From an uncultured bacterium (GTDB taxonomy: Bacteria > Bdellovibrionota_C > UBA2361 > SZUA-149 > CALKYB01), in contig CALKYB010000118.1 of assembly GCA_938003565.1 (NCBI GenBank), positions 1 through 10,036 on the forward strand: 10,036 nucleotides of DNA, in the 5' to 3' direction. The translations under genes and the position numbers were made by a program. This document shows positions 1-6,555 of the stretch, piece after piece. The notes beneath the pieces are model-generated. The model was not told where the DNA came from. It saw only the letters and a list, made by a program, of their open reading frames with translations, and searched no databases. How positions within the stretch are numbered: the stretch's first letter is position 1; each line of letters begins with the position of its first letter.

Positions 1-676
1 GAAAAATAATGATGAAGTTTAGGTAAAGACTCAGAGCTCCCATAATAGAAGCCTTCTTAAACTCTGGAGTATCCTGGTCCAGGTAAGAAGCTTGCCTCTT
101 AATCTTTTGAACGTCCCAGGCGGTTAAACCGGTGCAAGCTAGAATAAAAACTATGCTAACAACCCAGGAAATCATCGGACTTTTAAGAAAAAAGATATTC
201 ACAATACTAGCGATAAAAGCACCAAAGAATCCCATCATCAAAAAGCTTCCCATACTAGAAAGATCTTTCTTAGTAACATTCCCATACACCGTCATTGAAC
301 CAAATAAGGCTCCAGTCATCATAAAAGCGTTTGCTACCGAAGCACCGCTATACATAGAAAGGAGTGGGGCAATCGTAAGACCGTTAGAGATTGAATAACC
401 TAGGAAACAGGCGGTAGCAGTCGTGGCAGACATTTTGTGAAGACGAGCAGCCAACCAAAACACTACGGCAATTTGTGCAAAACAAAGGATCAAGAGCTTC
501 GAACCAATGGCGTTTAGAATAGAAGGATTGTTAAGGACAAAGTAGCTAACAACTCCAGTTAGAGTTAACCCAAAAGTCATCCAACCAAAAACCGACGTCA
601 ACAACGCCGATTCTTTGTCTAGGATCCCATCTGAAGCCTTAGAAAAGTCCCGAGTTTCAAAAGTTTGATTTTCCAT
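1..676 (-). CDS. Bax inhibitor-1 (BI-1/YccA) family membrane protein, 3' end cut off
   Basis: I translated this from the complement of the left edge; 225 residues are visible with no stop, so the last segment is outside the window. The protein is very hydrophobic, with about six membrane helices visible (roughly residues 23-46, 58-77, 83-103, 110-128, 138-159, 164-183) and a seventh starting near 208. Family hallmarks are FLGYSISNGLTIAPLL (91-106) and TGLTAWDVQKIK (182-193). The family (YetJ, YbhL, YccA) comprises inner-membrane proteins linked to calcium leak and to FtsH protease control. Asp188 in WDVQ corresponds to one of the two conserved pore aspartates. The second is usually in LYLDFINLF; here the sequence reads LYLNFIIIF (Asn220), a possible change in the pH/Ca2+ latch. 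The ATG at 676 is preceded by AGGGGG six bases away. Family call is sure; the exact subfamily is not. Confidence 0.93.
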   Translation of the reverse strand, partial: MENQTFETRDFSKASDGILDKESALLTSVFGWMTFGLTLTGVVSYFVLNNPSILNAIGSKLLILCFAQIAVVFWLAARLHKMSATTATACFLGYSISNGLTIAPLLSMYSGASVANAFMMTGALFGSMTVYGNVTKKDLSSMGSFLMMGFFGAFIASIVNIFFLKSPMISWVVSIVFILACTGLTAWDVQKIKRQASYLDQDTPEFKKASIMGALSLYLNFIIIF

Positions 677-682
677 ATTAAT

Positions 683-688
683 CCCCCT
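683..688 (-). promoter_or_regulatory. Shine-Dalgarno of the BI-1 family gene
   Basis: AGGGGG on the minus strand with a six-base spacer to the ATG at 676. It fixes the start codon. Confidence 0.75.
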
Positions 689-705
689 AAAATTACACCT
701 TGATA

Positions 706-735
706 ATGATACGATAAAATCAACCAAATATTCAA
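706..735 (-). promoter_or_regulatory. Predicted sigma-70 promoter of the BI-1 family gene
   Basis: On the minus strand a -35-like TTGAAT (730-735) is separated by 18 bases from a -10-like TATCAT (706-711). That is four and five matches to the respective consensus hexamers. Transcription would start near 698-700, giving a leader of about 22 bases that contains the Shine-Dalgarno. Inferred from sequence only. Confidence 0.5.
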
Positions 736-979
736 TTCGAAAGTAAGAATCGTTGATCCCTTTTTCAACTGTCCTTCAAACCAGCCTAAACGTCTTTAAA
801 GCCCTCTCAGGGTGCATTGCTGGGGTGAAGACAACTAAGCGTTCACAAAATCTACAAAACCGTATAGGCTTTGACCATTAGAACCCAGCTGTAGGATGCA
901 GAACGTTTCCTGCACAGATTTTATATTCATCACCGTCAACGCTTACCCAAAGTAATTGTTACAGGAAAAAGAGTCTAAA

Positions 980-1534
980 TTGAAACGATTTAACAAATAT
1001 CTAACATTGGGAAGCCTCTCTATTGTCGTGCTTCTGATTTGCTCCACCTCATGTAGCAGCAAACCCCCTACCCCGCTAGCTTCTTCCGTGGACCTTGAAA
1101 AATTCATGGGAGACTGGTTTGTAATTGCTAGCATACCTACCTATTTTGAAAAAGATGCCTACGAGGCTGTTGAATCATACCAACTTTCAGATTCTTTCAA
1201 AACTGATAGAAAAATTCTCACTACTTTCTCCTTTCGTGCTGGTAGCTTTAGAGGCGAAAAAAAGACCTACAATCCGACGGCTTTTGTCCAAGAGGATCCC
1301 TCCAACGCTATTTGGAAAATGCAATTTATTTGGCCACTCAAATCTGACTACCGGATTATCTACATTGATCCACAGTATCAAGAAACGATAATTGGCAGAA
1401 ACCAGCGAGACTACCTTTGGATCATGGCCCGGACTCCTACAATTTCAGCGCAACGATACGAAGCTCTACTGGAGAAAATTGTGGAAGCTGGCTACGATGC
1501 TAAACTAGTTGAGAAAGTGCCTCAAAAAGAATAA
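980..1534 (+). CDS. blc: Bacterial lipocalin, probable outer-membrane lipoprotein (Blc-like)
   Basis: Lipocalins are eight-stranded barrels that bind lipids or fatty acids; in Gram-negatives Blc sits in the outer membrane, is stress-induced, and is thought to handle lysophospholipids. The lipocalin GxW signature is GDW (residues 44-46). The C-terminal signature RDYLWIMARTPTIS (143-156), followed by a helix ending GYDAKLVEKVPQ, is typical of Blc. The N-terminus is KRF, a hydrophobic run, then CSTSC; Cys25 is the likely lipidation site, although the lipobox (STSC) is not canonical. An upstream in-frame TTG exists at 956. I prefer the TTG at 980 because AGGAAAAAGAG (963-973) lies just before it and the signal peptide then begins with MKRF. 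The resulting 184 residues is a normal length for the family. It converges with the next gene, with only 16 bases between the stop codons. Confidence 0.9.
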   Translation: MKRFNKYLTLGSLSIVVLLICSTSCSSKPPTPLASSVDLEKFMGDWFVIASIPTYFEKDAYEAVESYQLSDSFKTDRKILTTFSFRAGSFRGEKKTYNPTAFVQEDPSNAIWKMQFIWPLKSDYRIIYIDPQYQETIIGRNQRDYLWIMARTPTISAQRYEALLEKIVEAGYDAKLVEKVPQKE

Positions 1535-1550
1535 TTCAGTTCCTAATTGG

Positions 1551-2594
1551 CTATTTTCGCCGAGCATCTGAGGCCGCAGAAAGATTGCTCTTAACATTAA
1601 ATCCAACAGAGGTGGAAGAACCAGCGTTTTCAGACTCGGTGTGCGTAACGCCAAAACTAATTCTCGCAGTAAACAAACTTATTAAAGCAGGAATTAAACT
1701 TTTTCTCCCAACAATGGCAGGAATCTCTCTTCCAATAAAAGTTTCCACTTCTCCCTCAGTATGGGTAACACTAGCAACGTTGCTACCAACTTTAACCCTT
1801 GCTTTACGAAATCCATTCTCCGTTCCAAGTATGTTCATATCTACATTACTATTTTGAAATGAAACTTCCGCCCCGTTAATTCCATCACAATCTAGCGCCT
1901 TTGCTGCTAAACTAAAACCATTGGTGCTACGATAACGAACACCTAGTGTTTTTTCTTTCTCACATTCATCAATATTCTCAGCATAAGATCCTTCAATACT
2001 AACTTTGGAGTCTAAAATGTCTTTCCTAGCTGAAACTCCGTATCCCGTATTTCCGTTGTCATGACTCACTATCCCTCCCACTGAAAAACTGGGAGAATCA
2101 AACTGAAGATTGGTTGTCGTACCATCCCCTGTTAGATCTTGATGAATTCGACCACTTACAGAAGAATTTTCAGAGTTAGATATTTGGTGCTTAAAATTTG
2201 CTGATTGAGGTCCAAACTTTAATTCCGTTTTACCGAAGCGCCTAACGTTCAGTAGTTCATTGTTCTCCAAACGAACCCCTTCGCTAGCTCCAATGCCCTT
2301 AACAGAAAGACCTTGAGTTCCTGCTTTCACATCGACCCCTAGAGCAGGAATCTCTAAGCCTACTCCCATTGAACTGCCATCTCTTTCGACATATCCACTA
2401 TCATAAGTTGTCGTAGTGCCTGGAAGAATTGATTGTCGAAAATTTCCTGGAAGGGATAGATCGCGAAAGTCAGCGAGGCTGACAGAATTAGGATTGTTGG
2501 AAGCACTGGGCTCGGCTGAGACTGACTCAGATTCATCGCGAGCCTGAGGAGAACTAGCTGGACTAGTCTGCTTATCTGTATCAAATGCAACCAT
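1551..2594 (-). CDS. Unrecognised beta-rich protein, 347 residues
   Basis: I do not recognise this protein. There is no signal peptide, lipobox or clear membrane helix. Residues 1-60 are polar and low-complexity (Ser, Pro, Ala, Glu), as in a disordered or export-type N-terminus. From about 75 to the end, alternating hydrophobic/polar stretches rich in Gly, Ser, Val and Asn suggest repeated beta-hairpins. VTHTEGE (276-282) and VTHTESE (316-322) recur exactly 40 residues apart, hinting at an internal repeat. There are only two cysteines (211 and 226), flanking a strand. SLIPALISLF (299-308) is the most hydrophobic segment. The ATG at 2594 has GGAAGG (2601-2606) six bases upstream, and a near-palindrome shared with the gene at 6065-6541 abuts it. 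The hydrophilic composition argues against a classic outer-membrane barrel. It could be a surface or secreted beta-solenoid-like protein, but I assign no function. Confidence 0.72.
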   Translation of the reverse strand: MVAFDTDKQTSPASSPQARDESESVSAEPSASNNPNSVSLADFRDLSLPGNFRQSILPGTTTTYDSGYVERDGSSMGVGLEIPALGVDVKAGTQGLSVKGIGASEGVRLENNELLNVRRFGKTELKFGPQSANFKHQISNSENSSVSGRIHQDLTGDGTTTNLQFDSPSFSVGGIVSHDNGNTGYGVSARKDILDSKVSIEGSYAENIDECEKEKTLGVRYRSTNGFSLAAKALDCDGINGAEVSFQNSNVDMNILGTENGFRKARVKVGSNVASVTHTEGEVETFIGREIPAIVGRKSLIPALISLFTARISFGVTHTESENAGSSTSVGFNVKSNLSAASDARRK

Positions 2595-2605
2595 AAAAAA
2601 CCTTC

Positions 2606-2618
2606 CACAACTGTTATG
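2606..2618 (-). promoter_or_regulatory. 13-bp near-palindrome next to the Shine-Dalgarno (copy 1)
   Basis: On the minus strand this reads CATAACAGTTGTG, one base from a perfect CATAAC-A-GTTATG dyad. It overlaps the GGAAGG Shine-Dalgarno by one base, 12 bases upstream of the ATG at 2594. The same element, perfectly symmetric, occupies the same position before the gene at 6065-6541. The one-base centre rules out an RNA hairpin, so a DNA operator is the natural reading. No regulator is identified. Confidence 0.5.
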
Positions 2619-2726
2619 AGGTTTATTAGGAAAAACATGACCTGAGATAGAATTTTAGCCACTAATTTAGGCTACTTAGGACTAGCGAGGTATCAGCAAG
2701 GAAACGAGCGAAAGAGCCTCTCTAAT

Positions 2727-3848
2727 TTAATAGATAGACTGACTAGAAATTACAAAATTATCAAAAAGAATATAGGTATCAGATTCGGGAGCCATGGACT
2801 TTCCTTGCCCTCCAAAGAATGAACTAAAATAGAAAGTGTCCACACCTATTTTATCGTCTCTCCTAAATTCAATATTATTCAAGACTAAAACAATCTTCCC
2901 ATCTAGCCAAATCTCCAATAAACCATTTTTTAGGCCAACTTGGTTCAGTCTTATTTTATATTGGACCCGATGCCATTCGCCAGTACTCTGATCCCATCTC
3001 CAAGGCCTAATATCACCAGTCTGATTCTTCTGAGATGCGTGGTATATATAGCTGGCAAAGCCTTCATCAGCTTGCCACAAGCTCCTAACACTCCACCCAT
3101 CATAGCCACTGGGTTTGGTTGATCCAATAGGACAACGACCTCCGCAAAGACCTGGCAACTTTCCGCCAAAAACCCTATTAAAGCCCGGGGCTAATTTCAT
3201 ATCGAAAGCAAGATATACCTCTTCATAGTTCTCGGGCAGATTCATTCGAAAGCCAGAGGAAGTTTGAAAACCACTTTGCCCTCTGGGAAAATAAATTTTT
3301 AAAACTTTACCTTGACTACCACCTTCATTAAAAATACTTGTCTTACCCGCTCTAAAGCCTCTGATATGTGAAGGCGAATTCCATTCTCTAAAAACATCTT
3401 TTTGACTATACGGCCCAACACTGGATTGCTCGAAGTCATTCTCATAGACAACACCAAAAGACCCGGAAGAGTTCGATGAGGATGCCGATCGGAATGTTGA
3501 GGAAATACTTTTTCTAAAAACAGGTGTAGATTTTAAATAATTTTTACATGTCCTAGAATTCTCCCAACCCCAACCATCAGAGTCCGGATCGCTAAGCTCC
3601 GGTTTAACACATTTTGGATACTTGCGATCCGAGACTTTTTCTACCTTCGCTGAATTTAAATTCTTTTCGGATTTTCTTGGAGCAATACGCTTAGACACGC
3701 CGATAGCAAGAGAACTGCTAGCTGCCCCACTCAAACCATCTACCGGGGACAATAGACCGTTGCTTTCCGCAACAGAGTCGGGAGATAATGTTAAAACCAA
3801 AACAGCCAACACCAGAACTAAACTACTTTTCTTCACTACAAACATCAC
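2727..3848 (-). CDS. Secreted polysaccharide lyase, family 14-like (alginate/glucuronan lyase type)
   Basis: Family PL14 enzymes cleave uronic-acid polysaccharides by beta-elimination. Residues 1-27 form a Sec signal peptide (KK, hydrophobic core, SVA before Glu28). Residues 77-102 carry a Cys80...DGWGWENSRTC101 motif like that of small cellulose-binding modules (CBM10 type). A Ser-rich linker (113-130) follows, then the lyase domain at about 131-370. GGKLPGLCGG (Lys230), SVR (Ser253, Arg255) and YIY (Tyr267, Tyr269) match in order and near-identical spacing the catalytic Lys, Ser, Arg and Tyr-x-Tyr set I recall for the chlorella-virus PL14 lyase. ILFDNFVIS closes the jelly-roll. The start is GTG 3848 or ATG 3845, with AGGA at 3861-3864 rather far upstream; GTG 3836 is also possible. 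Substrate is inferred from family only. The gene is flanked by unrelated envelope genes and no sugar-uptake locus is visible. Confidence 0.85.
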   Translation of the reverse strand: MMFVVKKSSLVLVLAVLVLTLSPDSVAESNGLLSPVDGLSGAASSSLAIGVSKRIAPRKSEKNLNSAKVEKVSDRKYPKCVKPELSDPDSDGWGWENSRTCKNYLKSTPVFRKSISSTFRSASSSNSSGSFGVVYENDFEQSSVGPYSQKDVFREWNSPSHIRGFRAGKTSIFNEGGSQGKVLKIYFPRGQSGFQTSSGFRMNLPENYEEVYLAFDMKLAPGFNRVFGGKLPGLCGGRCPIGSTKPSGYDGWSVRSLWQADEGFASYIYHASQKNQTGDIRPWRWDQSTGEWHRVQYKIRLNQVGLKNGLLEIWLDGKIVLVLNNIEFRRDDKIGVDTFYFSSFFGGQGKSMAPESDTYILFDNFVISSQSIY

Positions 3849-4126
3849 AATCTATAGAATTCCTAAAATACTGCTCCCACTAAGTCTAAAAATTTAGCGA
3901 GTAGTAGGAGCTACAAAATAAGTATCATTACTAATACTTTTTTTGCAATTATGGGCATTCCCACAGTCAAATTTTCAGTTTCGAGGGAGAAGTATTACGG
4001 AACTGGCTGCAAAGCCAAATGAAAGAGCCTAAAATTAGAATGCTAGATCAAAAAAATCGCCCAACTTTAAATAAGGTTGGGCGATTTATCATCCTGAACT
4101 TCTAGGAATATTTTATAAAGACTGCC
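3849..4126. other. Intergenic region between lyase and barrel genes
   Basis: This holds the lyase promoter region (not resolvable), the minus-strand terminator of the barrel gene at 4050-4087, and small inverted repeats. AAGTAT/ATACTT around 3920-3940 is followed by a T-run on the plus strand, and TGGCT-GCAA-AGCCA lies at 4004-4017. No ORF with a convincing ribosome binding site was seen. GAAAGAGCCT (4021-4030) also occurs at 2710-2719. Confidence 0.4.
4050..4087 (-). terminator. Intrinsic terminator of the outer-membrane barrel gene
   Basis: A perfect 12-bp stem (4054-4065 with 4076-4087, core GCCCAAC/GTTGGGC) has a 10-base loop. On the minus strand it is followed directly by seven T residues (4050-4056). 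It begins 39 bases past the stop of the barrel gene. Confidence 0.9.
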
Positions 4127-4789
4127 CTATAAAGGCAATCCAAGTCTCACAATAAACCCTTCTTCGCTGGCTCTTCCTAGCTCTGCATTAAGTGTGAACC
4201 GGTCCAACTGGAAGTTTCCGCCCACTCTAAAGCCAACAGCATTGTCTCTTTCAAAGTCAAAATCCCCAGCCGAAGTTCCGATTTCCCCCTCTGAAAGTGG
4301 AATAAAATCTACACCACCATACAAGTCTACAGTCTCATTGAGGTTGTAACGACCTGTCACTCCTAAGTCGACATCAATAATTTCACCATCAGTGTCATTA
4401 CCATACTCTTCAGAAATAAATCTTAACCCGCCTCTGCCGATGAAACTAAAGCGCCCTTCTCTGTACAGAACTCCACGAAGTCCAGTTCCTAACAACACTC
4501 CCATATCATCGTCATTAGAGTTCTCTAATTCAGCTTTCGCGATAAAACCTAACTCACCATAAAGGTCCATATGGCTATGAATCCCGTATGCACCGGTAAC
4601 GCCCACTATGGTGCGCTCAATCGAATCAACGCCGCTATCGTACTCAATTTCCCCGAAGGAGAGCACAGCTGAAGCTTCCAATCTTCCGACCCCAGCTTCT
4701 CCAAAAGGCTCAACCAACAACTGAGCTTGGGATTGAGTGGCGAATGCCAAACAAAGTACAAGCGCTATTAAACTATTTTTAATTCTCAT
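4127..4789 (-). CDS. Outer-membrane beta-barrel-like protein, exported
   Basis: This 220-residue protein has a clear Sec signal peptide (MRIKNS, hydrophobic core, SQA then Gln23). The mature part is made of regularly alternating beta strands with Gly and aromatic residues (for example LYGELGFIA, FIGRGGLRF, VDLYGGVDF, FRVGGNFQL), and ends in a strand FIVRLGLPL at the C-terminus. This resembles the small OmpA-transmembrane/OmpW-like barrel class, with acidic loops such as ENSNDDD. The reading frame extends 12 codons further upstream. I chose the ATG at 4789 because GAGGG precedes it closely, it gives a proper signal peptide, and the predicted promoter would start transcription near 4823, almost on top of the upstream GTG. 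The gene has its own promoter and terminator, so it is probably monocistronic. No specific ligand or porin function can be assigned. Confidence 0.82.
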   Translation of the reverse strand: MRIKNSLIALVLCLAFATQSQAQLLVEPFGEAGVGRLEASAVLSFGEIEYDSGVDSIERTIVGVTGAYGIHSHMDLYGELGFIAKAELENSNDDDMGVLLGTGLRGVLYREGRFSFIGRGGLRFISEEYGNDTDGEIIDVDLGVTGRYNLNETVDLYGGVDFIPLSEGEIGTSAGDFDFERDNAVGFRVGGNFQLDRFTLNAELGRASEEGFIVRLGLPL

Positions 4790-4829
4790 TATCCACCCTC
4801 GAAAAAGTAATAAGCCAAACACCACCTAA

Positions 4830-4859
4830 ATCATAGGATAGAACCAAGCGACTTGTCCA
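4830..4859 (-). promoter_or_regulatory. Predicted sigma-70 promoter of the outer-membrane barrel gene
   Basis: On the minus strand TGGACA (4854-4859) and TATGAT (4830-4835) are separated by 18 bases, each five of six to consensus. The start site would be near 4823, leaving a leader of about 34 bases that contains the GAGGG Shine-Dalgarno before the ATG at 4789. Confidence 0.7.
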
Positions 4860-4926
4860 CAGGTAACTTTAGCCCAAAAAAACTATATCAGAATACGACA
4901 CAAGCAGTTTGGTGGTGCAAGAAAAA

Positions 4927-5751
4927 TTAAACTGGCGACAAAGAATCACCACATCGCTTACAGTATTTAGCTGCGCGATCTGATTCACTGTAGCCACAAC
5001 CACAGGAGCGACCCGCCCCTTCTATCCGAGATTTAGTTAGCTCCGATGTAACGATACCAGTAGGAACGGCAATAATCCCATAGCCAATCACCATGACAAA
5101 AGCTGCCAAAAGTTGCCCGGATAATGTTTGAGGCGCTATGTCCCCGTAGCCAACCGTAGTCAAAGTAACAATCGCCCAATACATACCTCTAGGAATGCTA
5201 TGAAAACCATTTTCAGGCCCCTCAATCATAAACATCAGAGCCCCGATAATGACAACCAAAGAAACAACGGTTCCAAGAAAAACAGTAATTTTTGGCTGAG
5301 AGGCCTTTAGCGCATCCATCAAAACATGGCTCTCACCGACATATCTTGTCATCTGCAATATTTTAAATGCGCGAAGAAGCCGAACAGTTCTAATCACAAT
5401 TAGGAAATGGGTCCCTGCAACCATTAAACTTAAATAAGTGGGAAGTAAGGCAAGAAGATCTACAATACCAAAAAAACTAAAAATGTATTTCTTCGGCTTC
5501 TCACAGCAGTATACTCTCAATATATACTCGACTGTAAAGAAAATGGTTATCAGCCATTCGACGTAAAAGAAAAGTCGACCGTATTTTTGTTCGATAGCTG
5601 AAACACTTTCAAAAACTACTGCAAGAACACTGACAACAATAAACACAAGCAGTGCAACGTCAAAAGCCTTCCCTGGACCAGTGTCAGCCTCAAAGATTAT
5701 CTCATAGATAGTCTTTCGGGTCCCTGGCTCAGTAGGTTTTAGTTCATCCAT
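4927..5751 (-). CDS. Voltage-gated potassium channel (Kv/VIC family) with zinc-ribbon-like tail
   Basis: A six-helix inner-membrane cation channel of 274 residues. S1 is about 30-52, S2 60-80, S3 91-110. S4 is IRTVRLLRAFK with Arg121, Arg124, Arg127 and Lys130 every third position (voltage sensor). The pore helix and selectivity filter are TLTTVGYGD (196-204), followed by S6 to about 236. Residues 250-270 carry Cys250, Cys252, Cys264 and Cys267, a zinc-ribbon-like tail seen in many bacterial homologues; here the first pair is CxC rather than the usual CxxC. The frame is open to an ATG at 5874, but the extra 41 residues are polar and unlike the family and lack a Shine-Dalgarno. The ATG at 5751 gives the usual family N-terminus (KTIYEIIFEADT), although its own ribosome site (GGTGA) is weak. 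It likely sets K+ permeability or membrane potential; no regulator adjoins it. Confidence 0.92.
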   Translation of the reverse strand: MDELKPTEPGTRKTIYEIIFEADTGPGKAFDVALLVFIVVSVLAVVFESVSAIEQKYGRLFFYVEWLITIFFTVEYILRVYCCEKPKKYIFSFFGIVDLLALLPTYLSLMVAGTHFLIVIRTVRLLRAFKILQMTRYVGESHVLMDALKASQPKITVFLGTVVSLVVIIGALMFMIEGPENGFHSIPRGMYWAIVTLTTVGYGDIAPQTLSGQLLAAFVMVIGYGIIAVPTGIVTSELTKSRIEGAGRSCGCGYSESDRAAKYCKRCGDSLSPV

Positions 5752-6064
5752 TCTTGTTTCACCAAAAGGATAGAGGGGAAATTTGGTTACTCTTTGGCGG
5801 CAATGAAGTTCATTTACTACCCGACTCAAATGGATAGTATCCCGAGAAAGTAAGGTTGGGGAAGCTTTTTTCATTCAATAACTTTGCTCAAGTAGATACT
5901 GTTCTCCCCTGCGAATTGAGCGTAAAACCTTTCTTCATCCCAAAAATCATCAAGGTTTTACGCTCAATTCGCTCTGAACACGTCTGATCTTGGAGGTAGG
6001 TAATGTGTAAATGAATAACGGGGGGTAGTGAGGCGATGAAGGAAACTAGAAATTCCAGAGGAAT
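5752..6064. other. Intergenic region between K+ channel and the Gly-rich protein gene
   Basis: 313 bases without a sure gene. It contains an open but unconvincing upstream extension of the channel frame (5752-5874) and a perfect 21-bp inverted repeat (5911-5972). On the plus strand there is a consensus GGAGGT (5992-5997) five bases before ATG-TGT-AAA-TGA (6003-6014), then a second tiny ORF of ten codons at 6037-6069. A weak bulged hairpin (6046-6068) overlaps the stop codon of the 6065-6541 gene and has no T-run. Confidence 0.45.
5911..5972. repeat. Perfect 21-bp inverted repeat, 20-base loop
   Basis: The left arm at 5911-5931 (starting GCGAATTGAG) is the exact reverse complement of the right arm at 5952-5972, separated by 20 AT-rich bases. 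No T-run follows on either strand, so it is not a standard intrinsic terminator. It lies 160 bases upstream of the channel start and about 90 bases past the stop of the gene at 6065-6541. It could be a structured mRNA end, a recombination or protein-binding site, or a miniature mobile repeat. Confidence 0.8.
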
Positions 6065-6541
6065 CTAGCGAATCAACTTAAGTAATTTTCCAAGAAATTT
6101 AAGTAGTCCAAGCCCCTTGCCAAGCGCTTTGGCATACATTTTGGTTTGAAATTTGCTAAATCTAACACCGACACCAGGGGCACTAGATGCGAAGCCTACC
6201 CCAGATTTCGCCACAGATTGACCAACGGTCTTAAAAGTCTCGGTAGGAATAGCTTCGACTATCTTTGAAGCAGCCTCTTTCCCAGGCACAGAAGGCATAC
6301 TCAGAGGATTCAAATTCTGCTTCGCAGAGGCAATGGCCGAGGGAGCCTTGATTCCAGCCTTTACAGCCTGAATGCCCACTTCAGCAGCACCACCAATCAA
6401 AGCACCAGGCGTACCAACAACTACTGATGTAACAGCAGTCGTAGCAACCTCAACTCCAGAAGTCGTATTAGCCATGGGTTTACCCCCTCCGCCACCTCCG
6501 GCAGACTTGGTCCCATTAGCAATTAGATCCTCCATGGCCAT
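6065..6541 (-). CDS. Unrecognised Gly/Ala-rich protein with cationic amphipathic C-terminus, 158 residues
   Basis: I do not recognise this protein. It has no signal peptide or lipobox. Residues 15-20 are six consecutive glycines. Residues 31-72 are Ala/Gly/Val-rich and weakly hydrophobic, compatible with a loosely packed membrane segment. The last 24 residues (135-158) contain KALGKGLGLLKFLGKLLKLIR-type sequence with Lys138, 142, 148, 152, 155 and Arg158, no acidic residue, and Leu/Phe on one face: the pattern of membrane-active or antimicrobial helices. The ATG at 6541 has GAGGAG (6551-6556) nine bases upstream; a second in-frame ATG lies two codons in. The perfect palindrome CATAACAGTTATG abuts the Shine-Dalgarno, as in the gene at 1551-2594. 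A bacteriocin-like or membrane-disrupting role is only a hypothesis. No recognisable immunity or transporter gene is adjacent. Confidence 0.7.
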   Translation of the reverse strand: MAMEDLIANGTKSAGGGGGGKPMANTTSGVEVATTAVTSVVVGTPGALIGGAAEVGIQAVKAGIKAPSAIASAKQNLNPLSMPSVPGKEAASKIVEAIPTETFKTVGQSVAKSGVGFASSAPGVGVRFSKFQTKMYAKALGKGLGLLKFLGKLLKLIR

Positions 6542-6555
6542 AAAATAATTCTCCT

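Larger units (their letters stand above)
677..979. other. Divergent intergenic region between BI-1 and lipocalin genes
   Basis: About 300 bases without a convincing gene. The left third holds the BI-1 promoter and ribosome binding site. The rest must carry the lipocalin promoter, but I found no hexamer pair good enough to call. TATATT near 922-927 could be a -10 box without a recognisable -35. A small hairpin-capable stretch, TGCAG/CTGCA, lies around 897-914. No tRNA or conserved RNA was recognised. Confidence 0.5.

Noticed and set aside
132..398. 88-codon plus-strand frame at the left edge
   Set aside because: Antisense shadow of the BI-1 family gene, which has conserved family motifs and a strong ribosome site.
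2360..2662. 100-codon minus-strand frame overlapping the start of the 1551-2594 gene
   Set aside because: An alternative frame of the same region; the 347-residue frame has the ribosome site and consistent protein composition.
3990..4045. Possible cyclic di-GMP-I riboswitch, suggested by GGCTGCAAAGCC and a following GCCTAAA
   Set aside because: The GGGCAAACC segment and the GGTAGC...GGTTACC stem of the aptamer are missing, and no plus-strand gene follows.
4790..4825. 12-codon N-terminal extension of the outer-membrane barrel gene from a GTG
   Set aside because: Lies at the predicted transcription start and would bury the signal peptide; the ATG at 4789 has a good ribosome site.
5752..5874. 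41-residue N-terminal extension of the potassium channel
   Set aside because: In frame, but no Shine-Dalgarno at 5874, polar sequence unlike the family, and the ATG at 5751 gives the standard N-terminus.
6046..6068. Hairpin over the stop codon of the 6065-6541 gene as a terminator
   Set aside because: Nine pairs interrupted by a two-base bulge and no T-run; not enough to call.
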